Source: an uncultured Bacteroidaceae bacterium
GTDB lineage: Bacteria; Bacteroidota; Bacteroidia; Bacteroidales; Bacteroidaceae
Length of the DNA: 64,000 nucleotides
Reading direction: 5' to 3'
Assembly: GCA_904502235.1 (NCBI GenBank)
Contig: CAJGDP010000003.1
Coordinates: 1 to 64,000 of the forward strand
Both the position numbers and the translations under genes were made by a program. This document shows positions 34,741 through 43,840 of the stretch, piece by piece. Numbering within the stretch: position 1 is the stretch's first letter; each line of letters starts with the position of its first letter. The notes under the pieces are model-generated. The model saw only the letters and a list, made by a program, of their open reading frames with translations. It had not been told where the DNA came from and made no database searches.

Positions 34741-36474
34741 TTATTGTGGGTTGCTATATACGTCCGATTTATACATGTATTCATTTGTAAACTGCATATC
34801 CTTGATGATTCCCCATAGATTGCCGTTGTCGTCCTTGTCATAGAAGAGAGTCTCAAAATCTTCATCAACATCGGCAGCCGTGTTGAATCTCATTTCCGCT
34901 ATGGCACCGTTCATCCCATTGTAGAGTCCGATGCTCAAAATACGTCCCAGGTCGCCGGTGAAGTTTGAACGGTCCTCGGTGCGGAATTTCATCATTGTGA
35001 TGTTGTAACCGTCGGGTGCTATATATACGGGAATGTTGTCGCCGCTCGAAACACTGTATCTGTAAATGGTCTTGCCGTCGGAATAGAACAGAAAGTTTGT
35101 TGTGAACCAAGAGTTATAGGTTATAGTAGATACATCGCACGAAGGCATGAAATTATTCAACTTTTCGCACTCTATTGTGAATGCCGCCTTTTTCTCTTCT
35201 ACGGCACTTCTTGTTTTTTCCTCATCGTTGGCTGTCTGCAACAGGGCATAGCGATAGAACTCCTCGGTTGATTCATCTTTAAAAATGAAATATGCCTTTT
35301 GTGCGTCATAGTTCTCGCGGAAATTTATATAACCAAGCAACGCCGTCATACCCTCGGGTGAAACAGACAGTGTTGTAAAGTCGATATTTGCATCGAGTAC
35401 AGGTGTATTCGATTTCAGACTCAGGTTTACCGAGCTTGGCTCATCCATTGCAAAATCGCTTGAATGCTTTGCTGAATACAGGAAACGGTTGTTCTTTGCA
35501 TCCCAAAACAGGAAACGGTTCTCGGTGATTGTTGCCGCAGTTATGCAGTAGTCGCTCTGGTGCTCCATATCGCCTTGGGATATCTCGTAACCGTATCCCG
35601 GCTTGTAGAGTGTGTGCAACCAGTTACCCACATACACATCTCCATTTTCGGAAAGTGCAATCCTGTATATGCTGTAGTTGGATGCATCTCCAGTCTGAAT
35701 CATCTTCTTGAAAACAAAATTGTCGTTCTCGGGTTTGAATATTTCCTCTTCGATGAATTTTACACTCATTCCATAGGGATTATATGCCTTTGTTCCACCT
35801 TCCTTGTTAAATACGGTGATGGTGTTTGCCTCTCCTTGCTTCCATTGTCCGGTAATGGGGTCTTTGGCAATATCATAGAATGTGGTGTATGACAATCCTA
35901 CTGCATCGCTGTAATTATTCCCCGGCGTGATTGACATTATGTCGGAACGTACCTTGGTTTCATTTCCTATAACTTCAATATTGCCCAATTTGCGATTTCC
36001 TTCGATACCATGCAGCACAAAAAGACTGTTCTTGAATATTGGTCGAGTCTTTATCTTGAAACCGGAATAGTGCGACAGTGTTGTTGTGGTGTCATATATC
36101 TTCAAGAAAATATCGTACGACATCTCTGTGTTCAATGGAAGGTCGAATTCAAGAAAACCTTTCGAGTATATTGTGTCCTGAACAGATTTTCCATCAACAT
36201 CAACGTATGTCCTGTACCAATTGAATTCAAGGGCATCAATGTTGTCTGCCAAAGTCTGCTCTATAATCACATCTATACGGCGTTTGGTGTCGTCCTCGCT
36301 CAAGGCCTGCTGTACTTCAATCACTCTGCCGCTTGCAGTCTCTGCAATGGAAGGCGAAAATGTAACCGAGGTTATCTCGTTCATAGAGTCAAGCGTATAG
36401 TCGTAATTGCCTTTGTCTTCGTAACAACCGCTGAGTATAGCGGTAATCATCAGGCTGTATATAATCTTTTTCAT
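34741..36474 (-). CDS. PKD-like family surface lipoprotein
   Basis: 577 residues. The lipobox ILSGC17 is followed by YEDKGNYDYT, the opening that marks the Bacteroidales PKD-like lipoprotein family; the acidic residues after the cysteine fit a surface export signal. The protein then has an Ig/PKD-like N-terminal domain and a long C-terminal part that looks like a beta-propeller, with repeated blades of the type YSIYRIALSENGDVYVGNW. It probably sits on the cell surface as an accessory ligand-binding protein of the SusCD pair. Order in the operon: after DUF4843, before the TlpA genes. No enzymatic motif is visible. Confidence 0.82.
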   Translation of the reverse strand: MKKIIYSLMITAILSGCYEDKGNYDYTLDSMNEITSVTFSPSIAETASGRVIEVQQALSEDDTKRRIDVIIEQTLADNIDALEFNWYRTYVDVDGKSVQDTIYSKGFLEFDLPLNTEMSYDIFLKIYDTTTTLSHYSGFKIKTRPIFKNSLFVLHGIEGNRKLGNIEVIGNETKVRSDIMSITPGNNYSDAVGLSYTTFYDIAKDPITGQWKQGEANTITVFNKEGGTKAYNPYGMSVKFIEEEIFKPENDNFVFKKMIQTGDASNYSIYRIALSENGDVYVGNWLHTLYKPGYGYEISQGDMEHQSDYCITAATITENRFLFWDAKNNRFLYSAKHSSDFAMDEPSSVNLSLKSNTPVLDANIDFTTLSVSPEGMTALLGYINFRENYDAQKAYFIFKDESTEEFYRYALLQTANDEEKTRSAVEEKKAAFTIECEKLNNFMPSCDVSTITYNSWFTTNFLFYSDGKTIYRYSVSSGDNIPVYIAPDGYNITMMKFRTEDRSNFTGDLGRILSIGLYNGMNGAIAEMRFNTAADVDEDFETLFYDKDDNGNLWGIIKDMQFTNEYMYKSDVYSNPQ

Positions 36475-36498
36475 ACTCTTCTCTTTTTGTATTTATAT

Positions 36499-37833
36499 TT
36501 ATTCCAGCACAACTTCGGGGATATCGTGACGCAGAGGCTTGGGGCGCTTGTCGTTCTTTGCCTTGATTGTCTTGTAGCACTCTTTCAGTCTCTCTTCTCC
36601 ACCTACGGTTTCATCCCAACCATATCCCTTTCCTTCAATTGTGAACGGCAGGATTGTGGCTACGACGAAGTTGTCTATTCCGTCATAATCCATCATGGTC
36701 TTTATCATGAACTGATACTTGTCATCGGTATACTCGCCAAAGTATTTCTTTACAATCTTGCCTGTACCAAGATTGTCGGGGTCTTCCCACCAATATGGAA
36801 TTCTCATGTATACTCCTTTACTTATGTAATCGGTCTCCTTGTCTATTTTTACCCATAGGAGTTCCTTGTATTGGTCAATGGTATAACCCATCTTTGGATA
36901 ATCGTAATATGCATTCAGCATGGTAAGTACGTCTTCCTTGTGGAATGTCTCCTTGTACTTTTCCATCTGTTCACCGGCATTTTCGTATGCAGCGATTATC
37001 TCTGTGGTGTTCGCCGCATTTATCATATGTGTGAACTTGCAGAATTTCTGTGAAGTATACAAACCTAGCTGTTCCGAATATCTCTCCCAGAAGAACGGTT
37101 CGCTGTAATCGGGATATTCTTCGGCTTTGAGTATCGGGAAGTTCAATGTTATGGGTTCTGCAGGTTCTTCGGAAAGCAGAGTGTTTACGGTCAATTCATT
37201 CAAATTGATGATTTCGTCATATTTGTACTTGCTCTGCTCTGTGCTATATAAAGCTTCGTAGTAATAGTTGTTGTTCATCATTGTTGCAAGGAAAGCATGC
37301 TTCTCCCTGTTCCAGTCGCCAAGATATGTCTGAACCTGTCCTGCCCAAACGCTCGGTTTTTCGTGAACCTCCTTTACATATATCTTGAAAGAATCCTTTC
37401 CTGCAATTCCGGTTCCAAGGTCACCTTCGCCGTCCAGATATATGCATACAGCAAAAATCTCATCTTCCACCTCGGGGCGTTTGACAATAATCTCCAGTTC
37501 CTTCTGATATTCCCTGTTTGCGAATGACAAATCGGGTATAACAATGTCTGCAAGGGCATATCCATCAATTTCCTTTGATTTTATCGACAATGTGCGCTCT
37601 TCGTCCGAAAGATATCCCAAGAGTTTTACGTTCAACTTTACAGGTATGGTTTCGGGGTTGCCCACAACATACTCGCCAAAATTCAGAGTCTTTTCAAAGT
37701 CTGCTGAATATTGGTAATCGAAATATGCGCCGTTGTACTCCTCATCAAAGAAATCCGGTTCAATCTTGTCGCAGGCCGACAGGATAAAGGTCAAACCAAG
37801 CAACCATGTAATATAGTGACTGTATCTTTTCAT
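36499..37833 (-). CDS. DUF4843-domain lipoprotein
   Basis: 444 residues. Start at ATG 37833 (MKRYSHY) gives a lipoprotein signal with ILSAC at residue 21; an ATG four codons upstream is also in frame. After the cysteine comes DKIEPDFFDEEYNGAYFDY, the DUF4843 N-terminal signature with acidic residues near the lipid anchor. The domain of unknown function is beta-rich and usually encoded just after SusD, as here. The C-terminus is a charged helical tail. It likely forms part of the outer-membrane surface complex with SusC and SusD; nothing in the sequence suggests catalysis. Confidence 0.82.
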   Translation of the reverse strand: MKRYSHYITWLLGLTFILSACDKIEPDFFDEEYNGAYFDYQYSADFEKTLNFGEYVVGNPETIPVKLNVKLLGYLSDEERTLSIKSKEIDGYALADIVIPDLSFANREYQKELEIIVKRPEVEDEIFAVCIYLDGEGDLGTGIAGKDSFKIYVKEVHEKPSVWAGQVQTYLGDWNREKHAFLATMMNNNYYYEALYSTEQSKYKYDEIINLNELTVNTLLSEEPAEPITLNFPILKAEEYPDYSEPFFWERYSEQLGLYTSQKFCKFTHMINAANTTEIIAAYENAGEQMEKYKETFHKEDVLTMLNAYYDYPKMGYTIDQYKELLWVKIDKETDYISKGVYMRIPYWWEDPDNLGTGKIVKKYFGEYTDDKYQFMIKTMMDYDGIDNFVVATILPFTIEGKGYGWDETVGGEERLKECYKTIKAKNDKRPKPLRHDIPEVVLE

Positions 37834-37851
37834 GTTGTTTCTCATTTTGCA

Positions 37852-39306
37852 TTAAACTTCGTCTGCGGTATCTTCTGTTTCTTCCTCATTCTCTTCGCTC
37901 CAACCGTACTCTTTTTCTGCGTCGGGCAATGGGAATACAAAGTTCTCCTCAACAAGCGTAACGTCGGTGTTGTAGTCCAGTGGGCCGGTGAGTCCGTGTG
38001 CTTTCAGGAACCAGAAATATTGTCCTTCGGCATAGAACTCCTTGCGGTATTCTCTGTTCAGCGCGGCAAGAATGGCTTCCTTGCTGTCGCATGTCTCGTT
38101 CTTTGTTATGGAGATACCTCTCTTGTTGCGTACCTTGTTTATGTAAAGAGCTGCCTCTTCGCCCTCCGATGTTTCACAAGCTATATAATACATCTCCGGC
38201 AGACGTATCAATGGAATTACCTGGTTGTCGTTTTCGATGTATTTCTTCGTTACACGCATTTGCTTGTCATCGTCCTTAATGAATGCAGAACTCTTTGCAC
38301 GCATATCATCACTCTCTATTCCTGATGTCTCGAAAAGCAGGTTCATGGTTGGAAGTTTGATATAGTATTTTATATCAATCTTGTCGCCACCGGCAAAATA
38401 GTCTGCCATATAGTCGCTCATCTCGTGCATGCTAAGTCCGCAAATAACTTCATCGAAAAGTATAGGATCCTCTTCGTTGCCACTCATAAGGCTCAGACCG
38501 CAATTGTCTATTACATCCAATGCGCACTCTCTTGCCTTTTCAACCTCTCCGGTGTAGTTGTATACACGCGCCAGAGTTGCATTCACAGCATGGTAATTGA
38601 AGCGGAAACGTCTGTTTCTGTATTCATTGCTGTTCAGAGAAATCTCTTTCTCGAATTCTAGAAGTTCCTTAGCTGTCTCAAGGTCTTTGACAATGTTCTT
38701 TACAATTTCCTTTGCCGGCAACAACGGTTGCTTGGAGTTGTCGGCAACAGTGCGGTACGGGATACACTTTGTCGCTTGTGCCGTGGGGTTTCCTGCGTAA
38801 TTCATTGGACCCCAGCCGCGCAACAGATCGAAGTGCAGATATGCACGTATGGCGAGAGCCTCGCCACGAATCATGTTGCGTGTATCTTCGTTGGTTATTA
38901 CAACTTCGCCATTCTTGTCGAGCCATTTTAGCAGATTATTCGCATTGGCGATTATATGGTATTGTCCAAGCCATATGCTTGCAAGTGTACCTTTGGTGTT
39001 AAAGGCACCTGATGTCTCCCTGTCGTATATATATACGGTGGTGGGGTCGGTTGTGCCGTCAGGCAGTTTGTCGTACATCTGTGCAAGTTGCTCCACCATG
39101 CCAAAACTCAGATTCTTGCCATAGGAGCTTTCGTTGGTCATTGTGATATACAATCCGGCAAGCGAACTCATGAAACCGTTCTCTGTTTCAAAAAGCTCTT
39201 CGGCAGGAACATCGGTCTTGGGGACTGCGTCGAGCCAGTCATCGCACGAAGTCAGCGACAATGTTGCTGTCAGCGCGGCTATAACTACATATAGTGTCTT
39301 TTTCAT
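37852..39306 (-). CDS. SusD/RagB-family nutrient-binding lipoprotein
   Basis: 484 residues. Lipobox LTSC21 is followed by DDWLDAVPKTDVPAEELF, the standard start of SusD/RagB proteins. The tetratricopeptide-like helical scaffold is visible, with GEALAIRAYLHFDLLRGWGPMNY as the central SusD signature and the C-terminal segment REYRKEFYAEGQYFWFLKAHG. SusD-type proteins lie as a lid over the SusC channel and capture ligand at the cell surface. The C-terminal tail is unusually acidic (last 20 residues mostly Glu, Asp). It lies 30 bases downstream of SusC. Confidence 0.93.
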   Translation of the reverse strand: MKKTLYVVIAALTATLSLTSCDDWLDAVPKTDVPAEELFETENGFMSSLAGLYITMTNESSYGKNLSFGMVEQLAQMYDKLPDGTTDPTTVYIYDRETSGAFNTKGTLASIWLGQYHIIANANNLLKWLDKNGEVVITNEDTRNMIRGEALAIRAYLHFDLLRGWGPMNYAGNPTAQATKCIPYRTVADNSKQPLLPAKEIVKNIVKDLETAKELLEFEKEISLNSNEYRNRRFRFNYHAVNATLARVYNYTGEVEKARECALDVIDNCGLSLMSGNEEDPILFDEVICGLSMHEMSDYMADYFAGGDKIDIKYYIKLPTMNLLFETSGIESDDMRAKSSAFIKDDDKQMRVTKKYIENDNQVIPLIRLPEMYYIACETSEGEEAALYINKVRNKRGISITKNETCDSKEAILAALNREYRKEFYAEGQYFWFLKAHGLTGPLDYNTDVTLVEENFVFPLPDAEKEYGWSEENEEETEDTADEV

Positions 39307-39336
39307 ATTTAATGCTCTTTATTGGTGTTTGAACGG

Positions 39337-42300
39337 TTATTTGAAAATCAGGGACAACGATAGTGTGTATGAACGGGCAAACGGATAGTCAAGACCACGC
39401 TCCATCTTTATGCGTGATATGCGTGCTATATCGTTTGTGGTAAAGTTCAATGCCATTACATCAATGTTGGCAAATCGCAGGAATCTGAATTTGTCGCCTT
39501 TTAAACGGTAACCAAGGTTGATTGTGGCAAATCTTATCTCATTGTCGTTCATTATGAATCGTGTACTTGCAGGTGTGCCGGCTCCGGTGGGGCTGAATCC
39601 TACATAACTGGTAACATCGCCCGGCTCTTCCCAACGACCTTCTCCGGCACGTCGGTCAAGATTGTATGCGACATTCTGATTCTCAATTTTGTCAACAAGT
39701 GTCTGGTTATATACCACACCGCCATATTTGTATGTGAAACCGAGTGAGCACGACAGGTCCTTCCAGTTTATGTTTGTTGACACGGTTCCGCTTATTTTGG
39801 GGTTGGTGTCGCCAACCGGAACCTTGTCGTTCGCATCCCATACAAATGTCTTGGTTCCGTCACGTTTAAGATAAACCTCCTTGCCGGTAACGGGGTCCAC
39901 ACCCAATGAACGTACCACATACAATGTTGTTGTGGATTGTCCTTCGCGGTATTGTGGTAGCGGAGCCGATGATGATTTCATCTGTGCCTCGTTAACCTTT
40001 TTCAGATAATCCGACAGTTTGCGTATCTTGTTCCTGTTGTGGTTGGCATTGGCGCTGATTGTCCAGAAGAACTCCTTGCGCAGATTCTGCAGGGCTATGA
40101 TGTTTACCGATGCATCGAAACCGCGGTTCTGCAGCTCTCCGGCATTCATTATCATGGATGAGAAACCTGTAGATGGTGCAAGGTCATAACTGGTGAGCAA
40201 CTCTTTTGTAATGTTGTCGTAGTAGTTCACAGTCATGTTGACGCGGTTCTTCCAGAAACCGAAATCAAGCGAAAGGCTTGTGTTGTGTGTCTTTGCCCAG
40301 CTAAGGTTTGCGTTGTTCAATCCTATCAGCATTGCTCCAAGAACGGGGAACGACTGGTAGGGGCGCATGGTCTCTGAATAGCTGTAGTACTCTATGGCAT
40401 CCGACGGGCTGAAGTTCTGTTCGCCGGTAATACCATAGCTGGCGCGTAGAACAAGGTTCGACACATATCCCGACAACCATTTTTCGTTATGCGCATTCCA
40501 ACGTCCGCCCACCGACCAGAATGGTACAAGATTGTGGTCGGCATAACGTGATGAGGCTTCACCGCTTATGTTGAAGTCCAAAGAGTATCGGTTGTCATAA
40601 CTGTACGACAGCTGTCCAATCAGACCAATTGAACGCGAGATATTCTCTGTTCCTATATTGTTCATGCTTGTCTCCATCTTGTTTCCGAAGATGAATTCGT
40701 CCATGTGTGGGTCGGGGTATCCTGTTGCCGACAAGTTTACGTAGTCGTTGCGGTCTTCGTTTACAGTCCAGTTACCGAAGGCACTCAACAGATGCTTACC
40801 CAATACAAGGTTGTAGTTTATACCGAGGTTGCTCGACCACGATGACATGTTACCCGAACTCTTGAAATAGCTTCCTCTGCGTGTCAGGTCGTCTTCAAGT
40901 TCAAAACTTGTGTGGTCGGCAGGAGTGAATTTGTCGGTTCCTGCCATACCTCGTGTATATGACAATTGCTCTGTTATACGCAGGTTGTCCAGGAGCATAT
41001 ACTCCAGACTCAGGTTTGCCGCAACGGTAAGGCTGTTGGTTATGTCTTTAATACCGACAGTGGCGTCATAAAGCGGATTGGTGATTACTCTGTTCTGACC
41101 GCTTACCACATTGTTGTCGAGAACTTTCTTCTGGTTGCCCTCGTCGTCGGTGGGTATATAATACTGGTTCAGTCGTGTATATTGTGAGAATGAACCATAG
41201 GGAGAGTTCTTGCTGTCCGATTCCGAAAGATTGATATTCGCACGCATTGTGAACTTGTTCTTCAGATAGGTCATATTGAAGTTTACTCCCTTTGTCTGGT
41301 TTTCCGACTCCTTCATTACACCCGGTTGCATAGCAAGGTTCAGGTCCAGACTGTAACGGAACACATCCGTACCACCGGCAACACTTGCCGAATGGCGGTG
41401 TTGTATGGCTGTGCGCAAAGGTCTTGAGAGCCAATATGTATCAACACCTCCCAACACATATCTGAGATATCTGTTGTAAAGGTTCATGTCGCTTGCATTG
41501 GTTGGGTCGTAGAGTCCTGCTTTCCATTCAGTTTCTAGCTTTTCGGCAGAAGTCATCATGTTGTAGTCGGTGAGGTCGGGTGTCTGTACCGTCATCGTAC
41601 CATTGTACGAAACAGAGAGAGCACCGTCAGGAGCTACTTTTGTTTCAACCACCACAACACCGTTGGCAGCACGTGAACCGTAGACCGATGTGGCTGCCGC
41701 ATCTTTCAGGATGGTGATGCTCTCTACACGCTCGGGGTCAAGGTCAAGGATGCGGCTCATTGGAACGGTGAAGCCGTCGAGAACAAACAGAGGTGTGTTC
41801 GGGCGGCTCGACACGTTGTCGAGCATAAGGTCCATGCTGTTCATGGACTTTGAGCCAAGTGACTGGTCGCCACGAATCTGGAATTTAGGTTCAGCATTGG
41901 GGTCGGAACCGGCGCTGTTATCCTCTATTATCTTGAAACTGGGGTCGAAGAACTGCAGACTCTTGAGAATGTTTGTCGGGTTCATCTTGCGTAACTCGTC
42001 GCCCTTTACCTCTACATAGTTTCCCGTGAAGCTGTTCTTGCTGCGTCGGCTAATACCGGTGATGACAACTTCGTCGAACTCAATACTCGGTTTCAGTTCA
42101 ATGACAAGGTTGTTCTCGTTCTTGAGAATCTGTTTCGACAGGCTCTCATAACCCACATAAGATATGGTTATGGACTCTTTCCTGTTAAGACGAAGGCTGA
42201 ATTTTCCATCAAGGTCGGTGATGCATCCGCGTGCACCCTTTCCTGAACCGTCGGTGATGAGTACTGTTGCACCAACCAGTGGCTCCTGAGTGTCGCGGTC

Positions 42301-42666
42301 GAGAATCTGTCCCGAAACATCAAGTTCCACATCTGTGCTTCCCTGCTGTTCGTCGGGTTCCACAATAATCTGATTGCTTCCCTCGTAGCGTATCTTTACA
42401 TTCTGGTCGCCGATAAGGTCGTTGAGTACCTTGTCAAGCGGTTTGTTCTTGACGGCAATACTTGTGTGCTTGTCTATATTCCAAAGAGAAACTCCCTGTA
42501 ATGTGATTTTGGCGCCGGCGGCTTCAGCTGCCATCTCCAACACCTTGCCCAATGGCTGATTGCTCACTCGCAGAGTAATCTCCTTTTCTTTCCATTGTGT
42601 GGCGTCTTGCGCTTGCAAAGCAGTAAGACTACAACAGAGTATAAATAAGGCAATTGCTTTTCTCAT
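39337..42666 (-). CDS. SusC/RagA-family TonB-dependent outer-membrane transporter with STN domain
   Basis: 1109 residues. Signal peptide to about residue 19; an STN (secretin/TonB N-terminal) domain at about 30-105 (VSNQPLGKVLEMAAEAAG); a carboxypeptidase-D-like domain at about 117-195 (ATVLITDGSGKGARGCITD); the plug with SITILKDAAATSVYGSRAAN and VVVVETK; then a 22-strand barrel. It imports a ligand with TonB energy together with SusD. The STN domain normally contacts an anti-sigma factor of the FecR type, but no fecR or ECF sigma gene is in the window. The upstream orphan gene ends 27 bases before its start, so both share a transcript. Confidence 0.94.
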   Translation of the reverse strand: MRKAIALFILCCSLTALQAQDATQWKEKEITLRVSNQPLGKVLEMAAEAAGAKITLQGVSLWNIDKHTSIAVKNKPLDKVLNDLIGDQNVKIRYEGSNQIIVEPDEQQGSTDVELDVSGQILDRDTQEPLVGATVLITDGSGKGARGCITDLDGKFSLRLNRKESITISYVGYESLSKQILKNENNLVIELKPSIEFDEVVITGISRRSKNSFTGNYVEVKGDELRKMNPTNILKSLQFFDPSFKIIEDNSAGSDPNAEPKFQIRGDQSLGSKSMNSMDLMLDNVSSRPNTPLFVLDGFTVPMSRILDLDPERVESITILKDAAATSVYGSRAANGVVVVETKVAPDGALSVSYNGTMTVQTPDLTDYNMMTSAEKLETEWKAGLYDPTNASDMNLYNRYLRYVLGGVDTYWLSRPLRTAIQHRHSASVAGGTDVFRYSLDLNLAMQPGVMKESENQTKGVNFNMTYLKNKFTMRANINLSESDSKNSPYGSFSQYTRLNQYYIPTDDEGNQKKVLDNNVVSGQNRVITNPLYDATVGIKDITNSLTVAANLSLEYMLLDNLRITEQLSYTRGMAGTDKFTPADHTSFELEDDLTRRGSYFKSSGNMSSWSSNLGINYNLVLGKHLLSAFGNWTVNEDRNDYVNLSATGYPDPHMDEFIFGNKMETSMNNIGTENISRSIGLIGQLSYSYDNRYSLDFNISGEASSRYADHNLVPFWSVGGRWNAHNEKWLSGYVSNLVLRASYGITGEQNFSPSDAIEYYSYSETMRPYQSFPVLGAMLIGLNNANLSWAKTHNTSLSLDFGFWKNRVNMTVNYYDNITKELLTSYDLAPSTGFSSMIMNAGELQNRGFDASVNIIALQNLRKEFFWTISANANHNRNKIRKLSDYLKKVNEAQMKSSSAPLPQYREGQSTTTLYVVRSLGVDPVTGKEVYLKRDGTKTFVWDANDKVPVGDTNPKISGTVSTNINWKDLSCSLGFTYKYGGVVYNQTLVDKIENQNVAYNLDRRAGEGRWEEPGDVTSYVGFSPTGAGTPASTRFIMNDNEIRFATINLGYRLKGDKFRFLRFANIDVMALNFTTNDIARISRIKMERGLDYPFARSYTLSLSLIFK

Positions 42667-42693
42667 AAGCGTTTAACTGTCTTGGTGTGTATT

Positions 42694-43662
42694 TTATTGC
42701 AAAAGTAAATCAAGGATACTTCTATAATGATTGTCCTTGTTGTATTTCTCTATGTAATCCTTATAAAGGACATCGGCTCTCTCAATCTCCTTACCGTTTC
42801 TTATGAAATTGCACAGCAATGTATATAGGAGGAAATCTCTCTGTTCTCCCTCATAGAAAGCGGTAAGTTCGGCATACATATCCTCCAGATTGCCTGGAAT
42901 CTCATATTTCTCACCCTTTTCATTTGCAGCTTTTTCTTTGGCAAAGAAGCAGTAGCGCATAAGCAGGCTGGCGTATTCAGGGCAATTCATTGCTTCTGCA
43001 TCTTTTCTTGTGGTATATCCATCCATTATGCTCCAATAGTCGCCAATCTCCTGCTGGTCAACAGCAACACCGCGTACACTATGGTACATTACCGGATATT
43101 CAATGAACGACATATATACGTCATAGTCGGTCAATGCCATAACATAGTTTTTTGCTTCGGTGCTTGCAGAACTTCTGGAAATAAGGGCATTTACTTTTTC
43201 CAAGAGTGTGCGTGAATCGTCAATCCTGTTCTTGGGCTTTATGTCGAGTGCCACGCATCCTAGCAACTGGTTCTTATAACGCAGGCTGCGCTTTATGCTG
43301 TTGAGGTTCTCCAACAGACGGTTGTTGCTGACTGCGCGTTCACATCCGCTGTATTCAACGGTTACATTCTTTCCTTCGTAATTGATGTTCACATGAAGGC
43401 TGTCGCCGGGTTGTAGCAGAACGTTGGTGCGTCCGTTTATTGAAATGCACACAAGCCTGTCGCACTCAAAATTGTATATATGCTCCTCTCCGGGGTTTGT
43501 ATAGAATTCCTGTGCAATGAGTGGGGTCTGTATGCAGTCGAAATATACCATGTCTCTCTGGTATCCGTATATTTCAGCACTGAGTGTGGTTTTCTGCTGT
43601 GCATTTACAGCACCTGTTATGGATAGGATAGCGATAATTGCCGTAAATAATCCTTTTTTCAT
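42694..43662 (-). CDS. Secreted protein resembling the N-terminal half of TlpA-like proteins
   Basis: 322 residues with a signal peptide ending at AVNAQ. I do not recognise a named family. Residues 25-110 form a beta-rich domain with VLLQPGDSLHVNINYEGKNV, which looks like the DUF4369-type N-terminal domain of the TlpA proteins at the other end of this operon; the remainder is helical with no thioredoxin motif and no CxxC. It may therefore be a TlpA-like protein that has lost, or never had, its thioredoxin domain. It is the first gene of the SusCD operon, directly under the promoter at about 43718, so it should be made in step with SusC. Confidence 0.6.
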   Translation of the reverse strand: MKKGLFTAIIAILSITGAVNAQQKTTLSAEIYGYQRDMVYFDCIQTPLIAQEFYTNPGEEHIYNFECDRLVCISINGRTNVLLQPGDSLHVNINYEGKNVTVEYSGCERAVSNNRLLENLNSIKRSLRYKNQLLGCVALDIKPKNRIDDSRTLLEKVNALISRSSASTEAKNYVMALTDYDVYMSFIEYPVMYHSVRGVAVDQQEIGDYWSIMDGYTTRKDAEAMNCPEYASLLMRYCFFAKEKAANEKGEKYEIPGNLEDMYAELTAFYEGEQRDFLLYTLLCNFIRNGKEIERADVLYKDYIEKYNKDNHYRSILDLLLQ

Positions 43663-43717
43663 AGTTATAAAGTTTAATGGAATGCCTTAATCGTGGTTAA
43701 ATGTGTTTTAAACATGG

Positions 43718-43725
43718 CAAAAATA
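43718..43725 (-). promoter_or_regulatory. Candidate -7 box for the SusCD/TlpA operon
   Basis: TATTTTTG on the minus strand fits TAnnTTTG and lies 55 bases upstream of the first gene of the operon. The -33 region is only a T-run, suggesting that activation by an alternative sigma factor or regulator may be needed. Confidence 0.5.
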
Positions 43726-43789
43726 TTATAAATGATGAATAAAAAGAATATTATATAAATAAAAAATATTAAATGTGTGTAAAAAGTTG

Positions 43790-43820
43790 TTTGTATGCTT
43801 GCGTAACATACTTATATTTG
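43790..43820 (+). promoter_or_regulatory. Consensus promoter for the DUF5020 gene
   Basis: TTTG (43790-43793), a 19-base spacer and TATATTTG (43813-43820) match the Bacteroides -33/-7 consensus exactly, 20 bases upstream of the ATG. It points away from the SusCD promoter in the same AT-rich intergenic region. Confidence 0.85.
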
Positions 43821-43840
43821 CAAACAAATACTAAAATACT

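Noticed and set aside
36010..36858. A 282-codon plus-strand open frame
   Set aside because: It runs antisense across the PKD-like and DUF4843 genes, whose lipoprotein signals and family motifs are clear; its own translation has no recognisable domain.
31256..43662. Classification of the SusCD operon as a polysaccharide utilisation locus
   Set aside because: No glycoside hydrolase, polysaccharide lyase, sulfatase, sugar transporter or hybrid two-component regulator is encoded in it or beside it.
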